Source: Verrucomicrobiota bacterium
Lineage (GTDB): Bacteria > Verrucomicrobiota > Verrucomicrobiia > Verrucomicrobiales > Akkermansiaceae
NCBI GenBank assembly: GCA_026397725.1
Contig: JAPLUI010000063.1
Coordinates: 1-56,862, forward strand
Direction: 5' to 3'
DNA: 56,862 bases
Shown here in pieces: positions 8,775-18,400 of this stretch (the stretch's first letter is position 1; every line of letters begins with the position of its first letter). The position numbers and the translations under genes were made by a program. The notes under the pieces are model-generated. The model saw only the letters and a program-made list of their open reading frames with translations. It had not been told where the DNA came from and made no database searches.

Positions 8775-11171
8775 ATGAAACACCACGTTCAATCTCCCGC
8801 TCCCGTTCGCCACTGCCCCAGCCTTTGCGTCTTGCTTCTGGCGCTGGTTCATTCCACTTCCTTTGCCGCCGAGAAATGGCTCGATGAGTTCAACGTCGGG
8901 GACATCGCCAGTGGATATTCCAACTCGCGGCCCAACAAGTCCATTTCGGACAAGCCGCTCTCCGTGGGAGGTGTCGTATTCAAACGCGGAGTCGGCACCC
9001 ACGCTCCGAGCTCCGGTTCGTTCAAGACCGATGGGAAATCCCCGCTGCGATTCACGGCCAAGGTGGGGGCCGACGATGCGGCCGATGGCGTTGGCAGCAT
9101 GGTGTTCCAGGTTTTCGGCGATGACAAGAAACTCTTCGACAGCGGTCTGATGCGCAAAGGTGATCCCGCGAAGGACGTGGATGTTGATCTGACGGGACAC
9201 AAGCAGATTGACCTGCGTGTCACCGATGGCGGAAATGGAAATACCTTTGATCACGCGAATTGGTGCGACGCGCGCTTCGTGTATGACGATTCTCCCCCGC
9301 AACTGGCGCTACGCTGGACGCTGGAACTGCCGCATTTCTCTGGCGAGGCACCCGCAGCACCATCCAAGTCCACTGCGGTCACCAGTCCTAACGGAAAAGT
9401 TGCCGCCCATGTGGGAGTCTCAGGCGGGCGCCTCGTCCTGGCCGTCCGACGCGATGGCAAAACAGTGCTAGATCCTTCACCGCTCGGCGTCATGGTCGAT
9501 GGAGTGGATCTCGGTGACAACGTCGAAATCGGAACACCGGAAACCTACACCACGAACACCACTTACCCTGATCCCCGGGGTCCGGGTTTGCTGAAGGATC
9601 AATGCAAGGGCGTGAAATTGCCACTGCGCGCGAAAGGATCGAACAGCGCCTGGACCCTCGATGTCCGCGCCTACGACGACGGCGTGGCGTGGCGCTATCT
9701 TGTTCCAGGCAGCGGCACCCGCAAGGTCACCGGCGAGGCCACCTCGTTCGTGCTGCCGGAAAGAGCCGCCTACTGGACCAATCACAACACAATTAACTAC
9801 GAGGGCAATTTCCTTTCGTTCACCGCGAAAGGCAGCGCCGCAAGCAAACCGGTGACCATGCCTATTACCGCCGAACTGCCCGATGGCGGATTCGCATGCC
9901 TCACCGAGGCGAACATCATCGGTTACAGCGGAATGACCATCGGTCCGCGTGGCCGGATCCTGACCGGAATCTTCGAAGATGATACGAAAGGCTGGAATCT
10001 CGCAGGAAACATCACCACGCCATGGCGCATCGTCATCGCGGTGGACAGTCTGGATGCGTTAGTGAACCAAAGCATAGTTTACAACGTTTCGCCGCCGCCC
10101 GATCCCAAGCTGTTCCCCAAAGGGAAGGATACCGACTGGATCAAGCCGGGCTGTGCCTACTGGACCTGGAACATCGGTCAGCGCGACAGTGCGAACTGGG
10201 AACGCATTCAAGGTTTCGTGGACGATGCAGCCTCGCTCAACTGCCCATACTATGTCATCGACGATGGCTGGCGTGATGAACAATGTGGCTGGCATCGCAA
10301 CGGCAGGAACGAATGGGCCAGCCTCAAGGAATTCTGCGCTTACGCTGCCAAGCAAAACGTAAAGCTCATGGTTTGGCAGCATTCGGGTGGCATCAATGAT
10401 CTCGCCGCCCGGGAGGAATTCTTCCGTAATGTTTCGGAAGCAGGTGCCGTCGGCGTGAAGATCGACTTCATGGATAACGAGAGCCAGCAATTGCTCGAGC
10501 TCTACCGCTCCTGCCTTGAAATTGCCGCACGCAATAAGGTCATGGTCAACTTCCACGGCGCATACAAACCCGCTGGTGAGGAACGCGCGTGGCCGAACTG
10601 GATGACGCGTGAGGCGGTCTTAGGTATGGAGAATGGTGGAGGCATCCAGCGCCAGACCTTTGCCGCCCTGCCCTTCACCCGCCTCGTTACGGGTCCGGCC
10701 GATTTCACTCCCGCAGACTTCCGTCCTGGCCCGATGGGAAATTCCACCGCCGGCTCGCAACTGGCGATCGCTGTCGCCTACGCTTCTCCGCTTCTTCACT
10801 GGAGTGACAGCTTCAAGGCCTACAAGACCCAAGGCCCCGAGGTGCTGGACTTCATCCGCAACAAACCCGCCGTATGGGATGAAACCAAGGTCCTGCCCGG
10901 CAGCAAAATCGGCAAAGCTGCGCTGATGGCGCGTCGCTCCGGAGGTGCCTGGTATGTCGCTGCGATCAACGGCACCGATCAAGACATGACCCACGAAATC
11001 GAAACCACCTTTCTCGCGGCAGGCAAGTGGGACGCGGTTGCGTTCTCGGACGTGTCCGGCGAAAAGACCAAGCTTTCCGTGAACAAATCCTCTGTCACCC
11101 GCTCCTCGGCGGTTAACGCCCGCATGTCTCCGGGTGGTGGATTTGTCATGGTAATCCGCCCCGCCCAATGA
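8775..11171 (+). CDS. NPCBM domain plus glycoside hydrolase family 97 (retaining type)
   Basis: A secreted glycosidase of 798 residues. The N-terminal signal peptide ends near SFA-A. An NPCBM carbohydrate-binding domain follows (about 35-165; GVVFKRGVGTHAPS), then the GH97 N-terminal beta-sandwich (about 195-430), the catalytic barrel (about 450-720; CAYWTWN, YYVIDDGW, LMVWQHS) and a GH97 C-terminal domain. Asp564 in VGVKIDFMD and Glu619 in LGMEN lie 55 residues apart, the spacing I recall for the nucleophile and acid/base of the retaining alpha-galactosidase BtGH97b (D415/E470). This favours a retaining alpha-galactosidase over an inverting SusB-type glucosidase. The ATG at 8775 is chosen over 8712 because it begins the signal peptide. 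Confidence 0.9.
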   Translation: MKHHVQSPAPVRHCPSLCVLLLALVHSTSFAAEKWLDEFNVGDIASGYSNSRPNKSISDKPLSVGGVVFKRGVGTHAPSSGSFKTDGKSPLRFTAKVGADDAADGVGSMVFQVFGDDKKLFDSGLMRKGDPAKDVDVDLTGHKQIDLRVTDGGNGNTFDHANWCDARFVYDDSPPQLALRWTLELPHFSGEAPAAPSKSTAVTSPNGKVAAHVGVSGGRLVLAVRRDGKTVLDPSPLGVMVDGVDLGDNVEIGTPETYTTNTTYPDPRGPGLLKDQCKGVKLPLRAKGSNSAWTLDVRAYDDGVAWRYLVPGSGTRKVTGEATSFVLPERAAYWTNHNTINYEGNFLSFTAKGSAASKPVTMPITAELPDGGFACLTEANIIGYSGMTIGPRGRILTGIFEDDTKGWNLAGNITTPWRIVIAVDSLDALVNQSIVYNVSPPPDPKLFPKGKDTDWIKPGCAYWTWNIGQRDSANWERIQGFVDDAASLNCPYYVIDDGWRDEQCGWHRNGRNEWASLKEFCAYAAKQNVKLMVWQHSGGINDLAAREEFFRNVSEAGAVGVKIDFMDNESQQLLELYRSCLEIAARNKVMVNFHGAYKPAGEERAWPNWMTREAVLGMENGGGIQRQTFAALPFTRLVTGPADFTPADFRPGPMGNSTAGSQLAIAVAYASPLLHWSDSFKAYKTQGPEVLDFIRNKPAVWDETKVLPGSKIGKAALMARRSGGAWYVAAINGTDQDMTHEIETTFLAAGKWDAVAFSDVSGEKTKLSVNKSSVTRSSAVNARMSPGGGFVMVIRPAQ

Positions 11172-11191
11172 ACTTGCGATCATATTGTCTA

Positions 11192-11223
11192 AACCAACCG
11201 TGTAAATCAATCCTCTAGCAATT
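11192..11223 (+). repeat. Copy of the recurrent pre-gene leader element
   Basis: AACCAACCGTGTAAATCAA followed by TCCTCTAGCAATTAT, ending at the ATG of the broken DUF6288 copy. It matches the leader found before the genes at 29745 and 39021. Confidence 0.5.
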
Positions 11224-11814
11224 ATGAAACGATCATCCACTATTATCCTCACCCTTTTCGTGCTCGCTGCCCAACTCCATGCCGGAGCCCAAACTGGTAA
11301 CGGCTATTACACCGAAGAACACGTGTACGTTTCCCGCCCGAATCCGAACAACGAGAGGTATTTCGGCAACATCGGCACCACCGGCCTCAAGGCGCGTATC
11401 TATCCAGGTGTGGCTCTCACTGTCGATGAAATGGCACCTGGCTCACCGTCCGAGTGCAAGTTCGCCAAGGGCGAGATCATCACCGGAATCAATGGGACGG
11501 CCCTGAAAGGTCTCAATCCGTTCGTGGTGATGGGCAATGCCCTCACCAAAGCCGAAGCCACCGACGGACGGATGGTATTCGATGTGACCTCCGCCGACGG
11601 CAAGACCCGGCGCAAGGAAACCGTCACGATTCCCGTGCTCGGTGCCTACAGCAAGACCTGGCCTCTGGATTGCCCGAAGTCAAAACGCATCATCGAGGAG
11701 GCCGCCGCCTTTTATTCCGACCCGAAGAAATTCAACGAGGGCGGCATTCCCGGTGCCCTCGTTTGCCTCTTTCTCCTTTCCACCGGCGATGACCAGTATC
11801 TGCCTCGGGTATGA
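11224..11814 (+). pseudogene. Broken 5' fragment of a DUF6288 gene (copy 4)
   Basis: This encodes 196 residues equal to the signal peptide, PDZ domain and first helices of the protein at 5528, then stops. DNA from about 11577 to 11810 is nearly identical to 5889-6122, including an uninterrupted 107-base match (11665-11771), whereas the PDZ-coding part is clearly more diverged. Homology ends abruptly at CTGCCTCGGGT (11810), directly at the start codon of the next remnant; the new stop TGA overlaps that ATG. About 840 residues of the normal family length are missing. It probably has no function, though a secreted PDZ fragment could be made. Confidence 0.9.
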
Positions 11815-12225
11815 ACTCAAAGATAAGGCAGGGGACCCGGGCTGTTTGGGCGGGGGAGGAGGAGTATTTGCTTGGGGCGACCCAGGTGCCGGTGGTTTTG
11901 AGCGCGGCGTTCGGCTACAGGGACATGGATGATTGGCTTGATGTGGCAACGGGCAAGGCCGAGGGACATGTCTATACCCGGAACAGCAACCCCACCGTCG
12001 CTGTTTTCGAGGAAAAAGCGCGCCTCCTGGAAGATGCGGAGGCGGCGACGAGTGCCGCCTCGGGGATGGGTATCATCAGTTCAACCCTGTTTGCCCTCCT
12101 GGAATCGGGGAACCGTGTCGTGTCAGTCAAGGATACCTACGGCGGAACCAGTGCGATATTCGATCGGGATTGAGGATGTCGAAGACCTGATCGAAGATCT
12201 GGCGGCAGCGCTTGAAAGACTCTAA
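11811..12225 (+). pseudogene. Broken cystathionine gamma-synthase/lyase-type gene with internal deletion
   Basis: The first 117 codons closely match the intact PLP enzyme at 42938 (YTRNSNPT, AATSAASGMGIIS). At TATTC (12157-12161) the sequence jumps to the last 20 or so codons of the intact gene (GIEDVEDLIEDLAAAL), now in another frame, ending TAA at 12223-12225. In the intact gene the same TATTC occurs at 43284-43288 and 44048-44052, so the missing piece corresponds to 764 bases, not a multiple of three. The PLP lysine region is absent, so the product cannot be an active enzyme. Confidence 0.92.
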
Positions 12226-12251
12226 CAAAGACAACACATACTAACCAAATA

Positions 12252-15200
12252 ATGACAAAGAAAACAACTGTAACCTCCCGAAAAACCAAACGCAACCTTC
12301 ATGGCTCCTGGCTCGCGGCAGCGGCCACGGTTTGGTTGGCTCTGGCCGCGGTCTGGCCCGCCCGGGCGGATACCGCGCAGGGAGAAGAAGGGAGAACAAG
12401 GACTTACACGCTTGCTGAAAAGACCATTCGACGCGCCAAGGACAACCTGTCGAAACAAGTATCTACGGAAAACCCGGAATTGACCAGGCTGGTGCATGAT
12501 TTATATATCGATTGCACGTTTGACAAATTGTGGGAACCGGCACTTCCCGGGCTGCCGTACCGGTTTTTCTCGATTTCCGGAGCAGGCGACACGTCCTACG
12601 CCAAGTGCCAGTTGCAGTGGGATACTATGTTTGTTCTCAATGCGTGGGCGCCGTTGGATGATGATCCATTGGCCTGCGATGTCTTTCGGAATTACTGGAA
12701 TGTGATCGACAACAATCCGGAAGCGCCCAAAGGGACATACCGCTATGGCATGGTGCCCTGTACCACCAATCCGGATCTGCCGCAGCCGGGCTTCTCCCAA
12801 ATCCCGATTCTGGAATGGGGTTGTCTGATGGTTTACAACCAGACCGATGACCGGGCACTGCTCGATCTCTGCCTGCCATATTTGGACGCATTCCTGACCT
12901 GGTATGCCACTGAGCGGGATGTGGATGATGACGGCTTGGTCGAATATGGTGCCTACAAGAAATGTTCGATCGCCGATATCGTCCAAACGGCCCGCTTTGA
13001 AACATTCGATTTCACCCCGACGCTCGATGGCCTGCGTTTGACAGAGCATCCCACACGCGGCACAGGCGGTGCATGGTATGGAACCATTGAAGGAGTCGAT
13101 CAGACTTGTTTTCTGGCCATGTCCGAAAGGGCGATGATCGAGATGTGCCAACGAACCGGACGCATCGAAATGATGAAAAAGTATGAACGGAATCTCGCCA
13201 AACGAACCGAGGCGATCCGCAAGAAGATGTGGGACCCGGAAACGAAGTTCTTCTACAACCTGGACCGGGATACCGACAAACCTATCCGCGTGCGCACGCT
13301 GCAGGGGTTTCTTGCTCTGACTGCCGGCCTGGCAAGTGAGGAACAAGCCGGGGAACTGGTCAGGCAGTTGACCGATCCATCGCTGTTTTGGAGCAAGTAT
13401 CCGGTAACCACTTCAGCGATGAACGAACCAACGTTCCGCCCGGATGGATTTTGGCGCGGTGACGTGTGGCCCCCCACGGACTATTTGATAGCGCTCGGCC
13501 TTGTTCGCTATGGCTACTACGACGTTGCCAGGGAGATGACCGACAAGATGCTGGAGTTGGTGAGAAAGCATGACGGACATGCCCACGAACGTTACAACGG
13601 TGTTGAAGGTCGCAGTTTGGGGGTAAAGGATTACTGCTGGGGGGTAACCATCTGGAGTATGATTGTGAATACCCAATACGGCGTTCAGGAAGATTACCGG
13701 ACGATTGTGGTCCCGCCCCATGCCAAGGGCCGGAAATTGAAACTTGGCAAACTGGAGGTGAGCTATCCCACGGACACTTCAGTAGAGTTGAAATCGGCCT
13801 TTCAGCGCGAATTTAAAGTTGTTTTTCCTGGGAACATAAATGGGGAGATCCAGGTCCAGTGCGACGGAAAAACGGCAGAATCCGTCAAATCAGCCGGTGT
13901 GGCAGCCGAAGTTTCATTCACCGCACTGGCAGGGAAGACCTATGTCGTCACGAAATTGGAACCGCCCCCGGAAAAACCTCTGACCGTGAAGGGCGGGCGT
14001 TTTCTAACCTTGAACACGGTGATCCGCGTGAACCAGATCGAGGCGGCGCGTAACCTGAACGAGGGTGTGGACGAGGCTGCCATTCACACGCCCGAAACCG
14101 TGGCGGCATTCCGAGACGCGGTCAGCAAGGGATTTCCGGGAGCCAAAGTGACCTGGGCCTTCTCCTGGCTTGCGCTCCATGATGAACACCCGAATTACGC
14201 CGCCATCCGCAAACAGGTTGTGAGCTATCACGAGACCTACGGCGACGAGATCACCTTCATTCCGGGTGGCTATTTCGCGCCGATGTATAGTTCCAGAAAA
14301 CAAGTCAATCAGGACATCAGGGAAGCGCTGCTGAAAATCCGCGACATGGTTGGCGACGGCTACAAACCCAAGAGCCTGGTGGCCGGGTTCCTGTCCGCAG
14401 AGAACCTGCGCTATCTGGCCGAAGAGGAAGGCATCCATGTCTGCCAAGGCACGATCTGGAGCCAATACGGCATCGACAACGGGGACGGCGACGGCTCCAT
14501 CAGTTACCCCTATTATCCAAGCCGCGAGCACGGATGCAAGCCGGCGCAGGGCAAGGCCGACTTCATTGATTGTGTGAATCTGGACGGTTGGACCTGTGAT
14601 TTCCTGTGCGCGCGGCGTTTCGGATTCGATGGCGGATTCAACAGCCGTCTCGGGGTGGGACCGATCGAGTCGTATCGCAATCTCGGTGTGGAAAAGGGCA
14701 TGGCGGAAGTGATGGCGGTCACGGCGAATCACTTTGACGACAGCTTCAAGCGCAACGGCTTCGGCTGGGTGACCAATTGCTGGGAAATCAGTTTGGTCAA
14801 AGGGCTGCCCCCGGAATGTCTGCCTTGCCTCACCCAATGGCTCCAGAACATCCGGCAACGCTGGCCCGATGCCAAAGTAGTCACCCAGGGGGAATTCGGC
14901 GAGGCCTGGCGGCGCGAGAATCCTGATAACAAAAATCTAAACTTCCAGTTCGTGCAACATGGAACCGGCATCGGCGGCTCAGAGCCAAATTTGGAGATCC
15001 GCTGGTTCATGAATCCCGATTTCCGGCTGGCAATTCTGCGCGACTGGCAGAAGGACGAACCCGGCAAGGTGATCGACTTCACGCGCTATGACCTGCCCGC
15101 CCGCGAACCGGCCGACCCCTCGGCTGACAAGCCGTCGCGGAACTGGAGCCTGATCAACCGCATCAACCAGAAGCAGCGCCGGCCGGAAGACGCCCCGGTT

Positions 15201-15266
15201 GCATTGAAGGATCTCACCCAAGAGGAGCGGGATCTGATCAAAAAGCGCTGCCCCGGACTCTTCTAA
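12252..15266 (+). CDS. GH63/MGH1-like (alpha/alpha)6 glycosidase fused to a DUF3863-like domain
   Basis: A 1004-residue protein with a long Lys/Arg-rich n-region and signal peptide ending near ARA-D. Residues about 45-500 look like a six-hairpin glycosidase of the GH63/GH37/GH15 fold: LQWDTMF (Asp124), DVDDDGLVEYG and GFWRGDVWPP (Asp404), the usual positions of catalytic acids in this fold. After a beta-rich linker, residues about 578-1004 begin GGRFLTLNTVIRVNQIE, which I associate with DUF3863/DUF3864 proteins of Bacteroidetes. The substrate is probably an alpha-linked glucoside or mannoside. The DUF assignment comes from memory and is the less certain part. It follows two gene remnants and a short leader (CTAACAAAGACAACACATACTAACC is split across the preceding spacer). 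Confidence 0.75.
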   Translation: MTKKTTVTSRKTKRNLHGSWLAAAATVWLALAAVWPARADTAQGEEGRTRTYTLAEKTIRRAKDNLSKQVSTENPELTRLVHDLYIDCTFDKLWEPALPGLPYRFFSISGAGDTSYAKCQLQWDTMFVLNAWAPLDDDPLACDVFRNYWNVIDNNPEAPKGTYRYGMVPCTTNPDLPQPGFSQIPILEWGCLMVYNQTDDRALLDLCLPYLDAFLTWYATERDVDDDGLVEYGAYKKCSIADIVQTARFETFDFTPTLDGLRLTEHPTRGTGGAWYGTIEGVDQTCFLAMSERAMIEMCQRTGRIEMMKKYERNLAKRTEAIRKKMWDPETKFFYNLDRDTDKPIRVRTLQGFLALTAGLASEEQAGELVRQLTDPSLFWSKYPVTTSAMNEPTFRPDGFWRGDVWPPTDYLIALGLVRYGYYDVAREMTDKMLELVRKHDGHAHERYNGVEGRSLGVKDYCWGVTIWSMIVNTQYGVQEDYRTIVVPPHAKGRKLKLGKLEVSYPTDTSVELKSAFQREFKVVFPGNINGEIQVQCDGKTAESVKSAGVAAEVSFTALAGKTYVVTKLEPPPEKPLTVKGGRFLTLNTVIRVNQIEAARNLNEGVDEAAIHTPETVAAFRDAVSKGFPGAKVTWAFSWLALHDEHPNYAAIRKQVVSYHETYGDEITFIPGGYFAPMYSSRKQVNQDIREALLKIRDMVGDGYKPKSLVAGFLSAENLRYLAEEEGIHVCQGTIWSQYGIDNGDGDGSISYPYYPSREHGCKPAQGKADFIDCVNLDGWTCDFLCARRFGFDGGFNSRLGVGPIESYRNLGVEKGMAEVMAVTANHFDDSFKRNGFGWVTNCWEISLVKGLPPECLPCLTQWLQNIRQRWPDAKVVTQGEFGEAWRRENPDNKNLNFQFVQHGTGIGGSEPNLEIRWFMNPDFRLAILRDWQKDEPGKVIDFTRYDLPAREPADPSADKPSRNWSLINRINQKQRRPEDAPVALKDLTQEERDLIKKRCPGLF

Positions 15267-15296
15267 AACCAACCGGCCTAACAAACGAAGAAAGCA

Positions 15297-15410
15297 ATGG
15301 CAAATATCAACCGGAAGTATAGTATGCATCTCATTAATGGATTTCAAAAGTCCCTCCTTCTAGTGGCAGCCACTTCGGTCGGATCGGCGTTGCTTTCTGG
15401 CAGAAACTGA
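15297..15410 (+). pseudogene. Orphan signal-peptide-like ORF, probable relic of a gene start
   Basis: A 37-residue frame in the 158-base gap before the GH38-like gene. It has basic and polar residues, then a hydrophobic stretch (SLLLVAATSVGSALLSG) and stops at once at TGA. It looks like the signal peptide of a lost secreted protein, in line with other truncated gene starts in this window. It could also be a chance frame. Confidence 0.4.
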
Positions 15411-15424
15411 ATTAAGACCATCCC

Positions 15425-18400
15425 ATGCCCACGCCCATGCCTTACTCCATCGTTGCCGCCGCAATCCTGCTCGGACATTTACCGGCCCTTGCGGCAGATC
15501 CGGCAGTTATCACCAACATCGATCAACGCCCGTGGATCATCAACGCCGGCGGCGTCCTGAAATCCGAAACCGAACTGACCATCGAAAACCACCGCGGCCA
15601 AGCGGTGGATGCCTGGGTGAAAATCCGCGTGCCGGGCAAGCCGGATTGCATCGAATCGCTTGGCAGCCTGCCCCCGGGCGCCAACAAACGCGTGGTCCAT
15701 GTGCCGGAACTGACCACCGACGGCGACCCGGTCGCTTTTGCCATCCATGACAACGCAGCCGGAGACACCGCGCCCCTCGGTGCCAAAACCCTGCCCCAAC
15801 ACAAAATCCGGCACTGGCGCATCTATGTGGGCCACAACTCCCACCTGGACATCGGCTACACCGACTTCCAGGAAGAACTGAAAACGAAAAAATGGCCCGG
15901 TTTCTGGGACCAGGCACTGCTCGAGGACATGCCGCGCTCGGATTCCTGGCCGGACGATGCAAAGGTCCGCCTGGAAGTCGAGGGTATCTATCAACTCGAC
16001 ACCTCGCTGCCGGTCCGCAGCGCCGACTGGTTCGAGACGCTGCGCGAGCGGCTGGCGCAGGGGCGCTTCGCCTATGGTGCGGCGTTCGCCAACAACGCGC
16101 ACAGCAACTGGGGTGCGGAGGAACTCGCCCGCTCATGTTACCCGGCCGAACGCCATTTCAAGGACAAGACGGGCGTGGAGTCCACCAAAAACATCATCAT
16201 GCGCGACGAACCGGTCTTGAGCTGGGGTGTTATCGACGCGCTGGTCGAGGGCGGAGCCAAGTCGTTTGCCATCCACCACAACGCCGATCACAATCCTTGG
16301 CGGGGGACTACCACCTATCCGGAATTGTTCTACGCCCAAGGCAGGAATCCGGCGAACCGCCTGTTGGTATGGAATGCGCCGGTGGGGAACTATTCCATCG
16401 ATGAAGTGGGCTTCCGCGACAAGGATCTCACCAAATTGACCGCCGCGATCAGCGCCAAACTGATGGGCTACCAAGCGGGCGGAACAAACAACCATGGTTA
16501 TCCCTACGATCTGGCCATGGTCAATTTTACCTATGACGGTGATAACAGGCCCATGGACACCCAGGTTTACGACAACATCAAGGCCCTCAACGACAAGGGC
16601 TATGTCTATCCGAAAATCATCAACGCGAACTACGACCGGTTCTTCGAGGATGTCGCCGCACGCTGGGGGGACAAAATCCCATCCTTCAAGGGAACCATCG
16701 AGGACTGGTGGAATTTCGGCGCAGCCTCCACCGCCTACGAAACAGGCATCAACCGGATGAACCATGACAAGCTCGCCGCCGCCGAAACCCTCGCCACCAT
16801 GGCCGGCATCGCGATCCCGGAGCGCCGCCATCCCTGCGAAGCCCTGGCCACCGCCTACGAAAACCTGCTCCTCTACGACGAACATACATGGGGCTCGCCC
16901 ACCCCGTCCGTGGACGAGCAATGGCGCTGGAAACGCAACACGGCGATCGCCAGCGATGTGGCCTCCACCAAAGTCCTCAACGAGTCCATGGCGGCAATCG
17001 GCTCGCGGATTCCCGCATCCGGCCCGATGATCGTTGTATATAACCATTTGTCATGGACCCGTTCGGATCTTGTCACGCTCGAACAGGAACAGCTCCCGGC
17101 GCATTTCACCCTAACAGACGGAGAAACCGGAACGCCCGTCAGACATCAGAAATCGGGTGACGGCACGGTGGTGTTCGTCGCCGGAAATGTGCCTGGGCAC
17201 GGCTACAAGACCTTCAAACTGACTGCCCGCGACAGCGACCCGGTCGCTCCCCCGTCTATCAGCGCCACCGCCGACACGCTCGAAAACAAATATTTCAAGG
17301 TGACCTTCGACCAGGCCGGCAATGTCACCAGCATCCTGGACAAGCAACACGGCAACAAGGAAATCGTGGACCCTGCGGCACCGCAGCCGCTCAACCAATA
17401 TGTGCTCTACAAGGAGGGAGCCCTGGCCGGACAAGTCACCACCGCCACCCTCGCCGCCAGCGCCGGACCGGTCCTCGGCTGCATGAGCGCGGACGGCACC
17501 GCGACCGGCCTGGACAGCCTGCGCCGCAAGGTCGTGCTCTACGACGCGCTGCCCCGGATTGATATCATCAACGACGCGGTCAAAGGACCACGGATCGCCA
17601 ATGTGGAGATGGGATACTTCGCCTTCCCGCTCAAGGTGGACAACTTCATGCTCCGCCACGAAATGCCCACGGGCGACATGAAACCCGGCGTCTCCTCCGA
17701 CATCAACGATCCCAACACCGAGCAGTATTTCACCTCCTCCACCGCCTTCTACACTGTCAACCGTTGGATCGATGCATCCAACCAACGCGACTGGGGTGTC
17801 ACCTTCGCCGCCCTCAATGCCCCGCTGGTTTCCTACGGCAGGCCCGACATTGGGATGTCTAAAGGTGGATGGGATACCAGCTATAACGCCCCGAAACCCT
17901 GGATCTACAGCATGGCATTCAACAACGAATGGCAGACCAACTTCCAGAAGACCCAACCGGGCCGCGTGGTTTTCCGTTATTCATTGCGCGGACACGCCGG
18001 CGGCACCTGGCAGACGGGCAACGCGGAAACCTTCGGCGCGGAAACCTCCAGCCCGCTCAGGGCGTCCGTCATCAATGGAGCACAACCCGGCCACGGCTTT
18101 GATGCCTCCAAAGGACAATTCGTCGGCATCAGTGAAGCCAATGTCACGCTCACCGCCGCCAAGATGGCGGAGGCAAACGGCGAGGGCATCATTGTCCGCT
18201 TCAATGAAATCAAGGGCACGGCCACATCCGTCAAAGTGGACCTCGGCTGGTTCAAGCCGGTCGCCGTCACCGAAACCGACCTGGTGGAAAACGACAAGGC
18301 GCCCGTGACCCTCGCGGATGGCGTCATTTCCTTCACCATCCAACCGTTCGGCTTCAAGACCTTCCGCCTGACCCGCGGTGCCGCGCCCCAGGCGGTGGCC

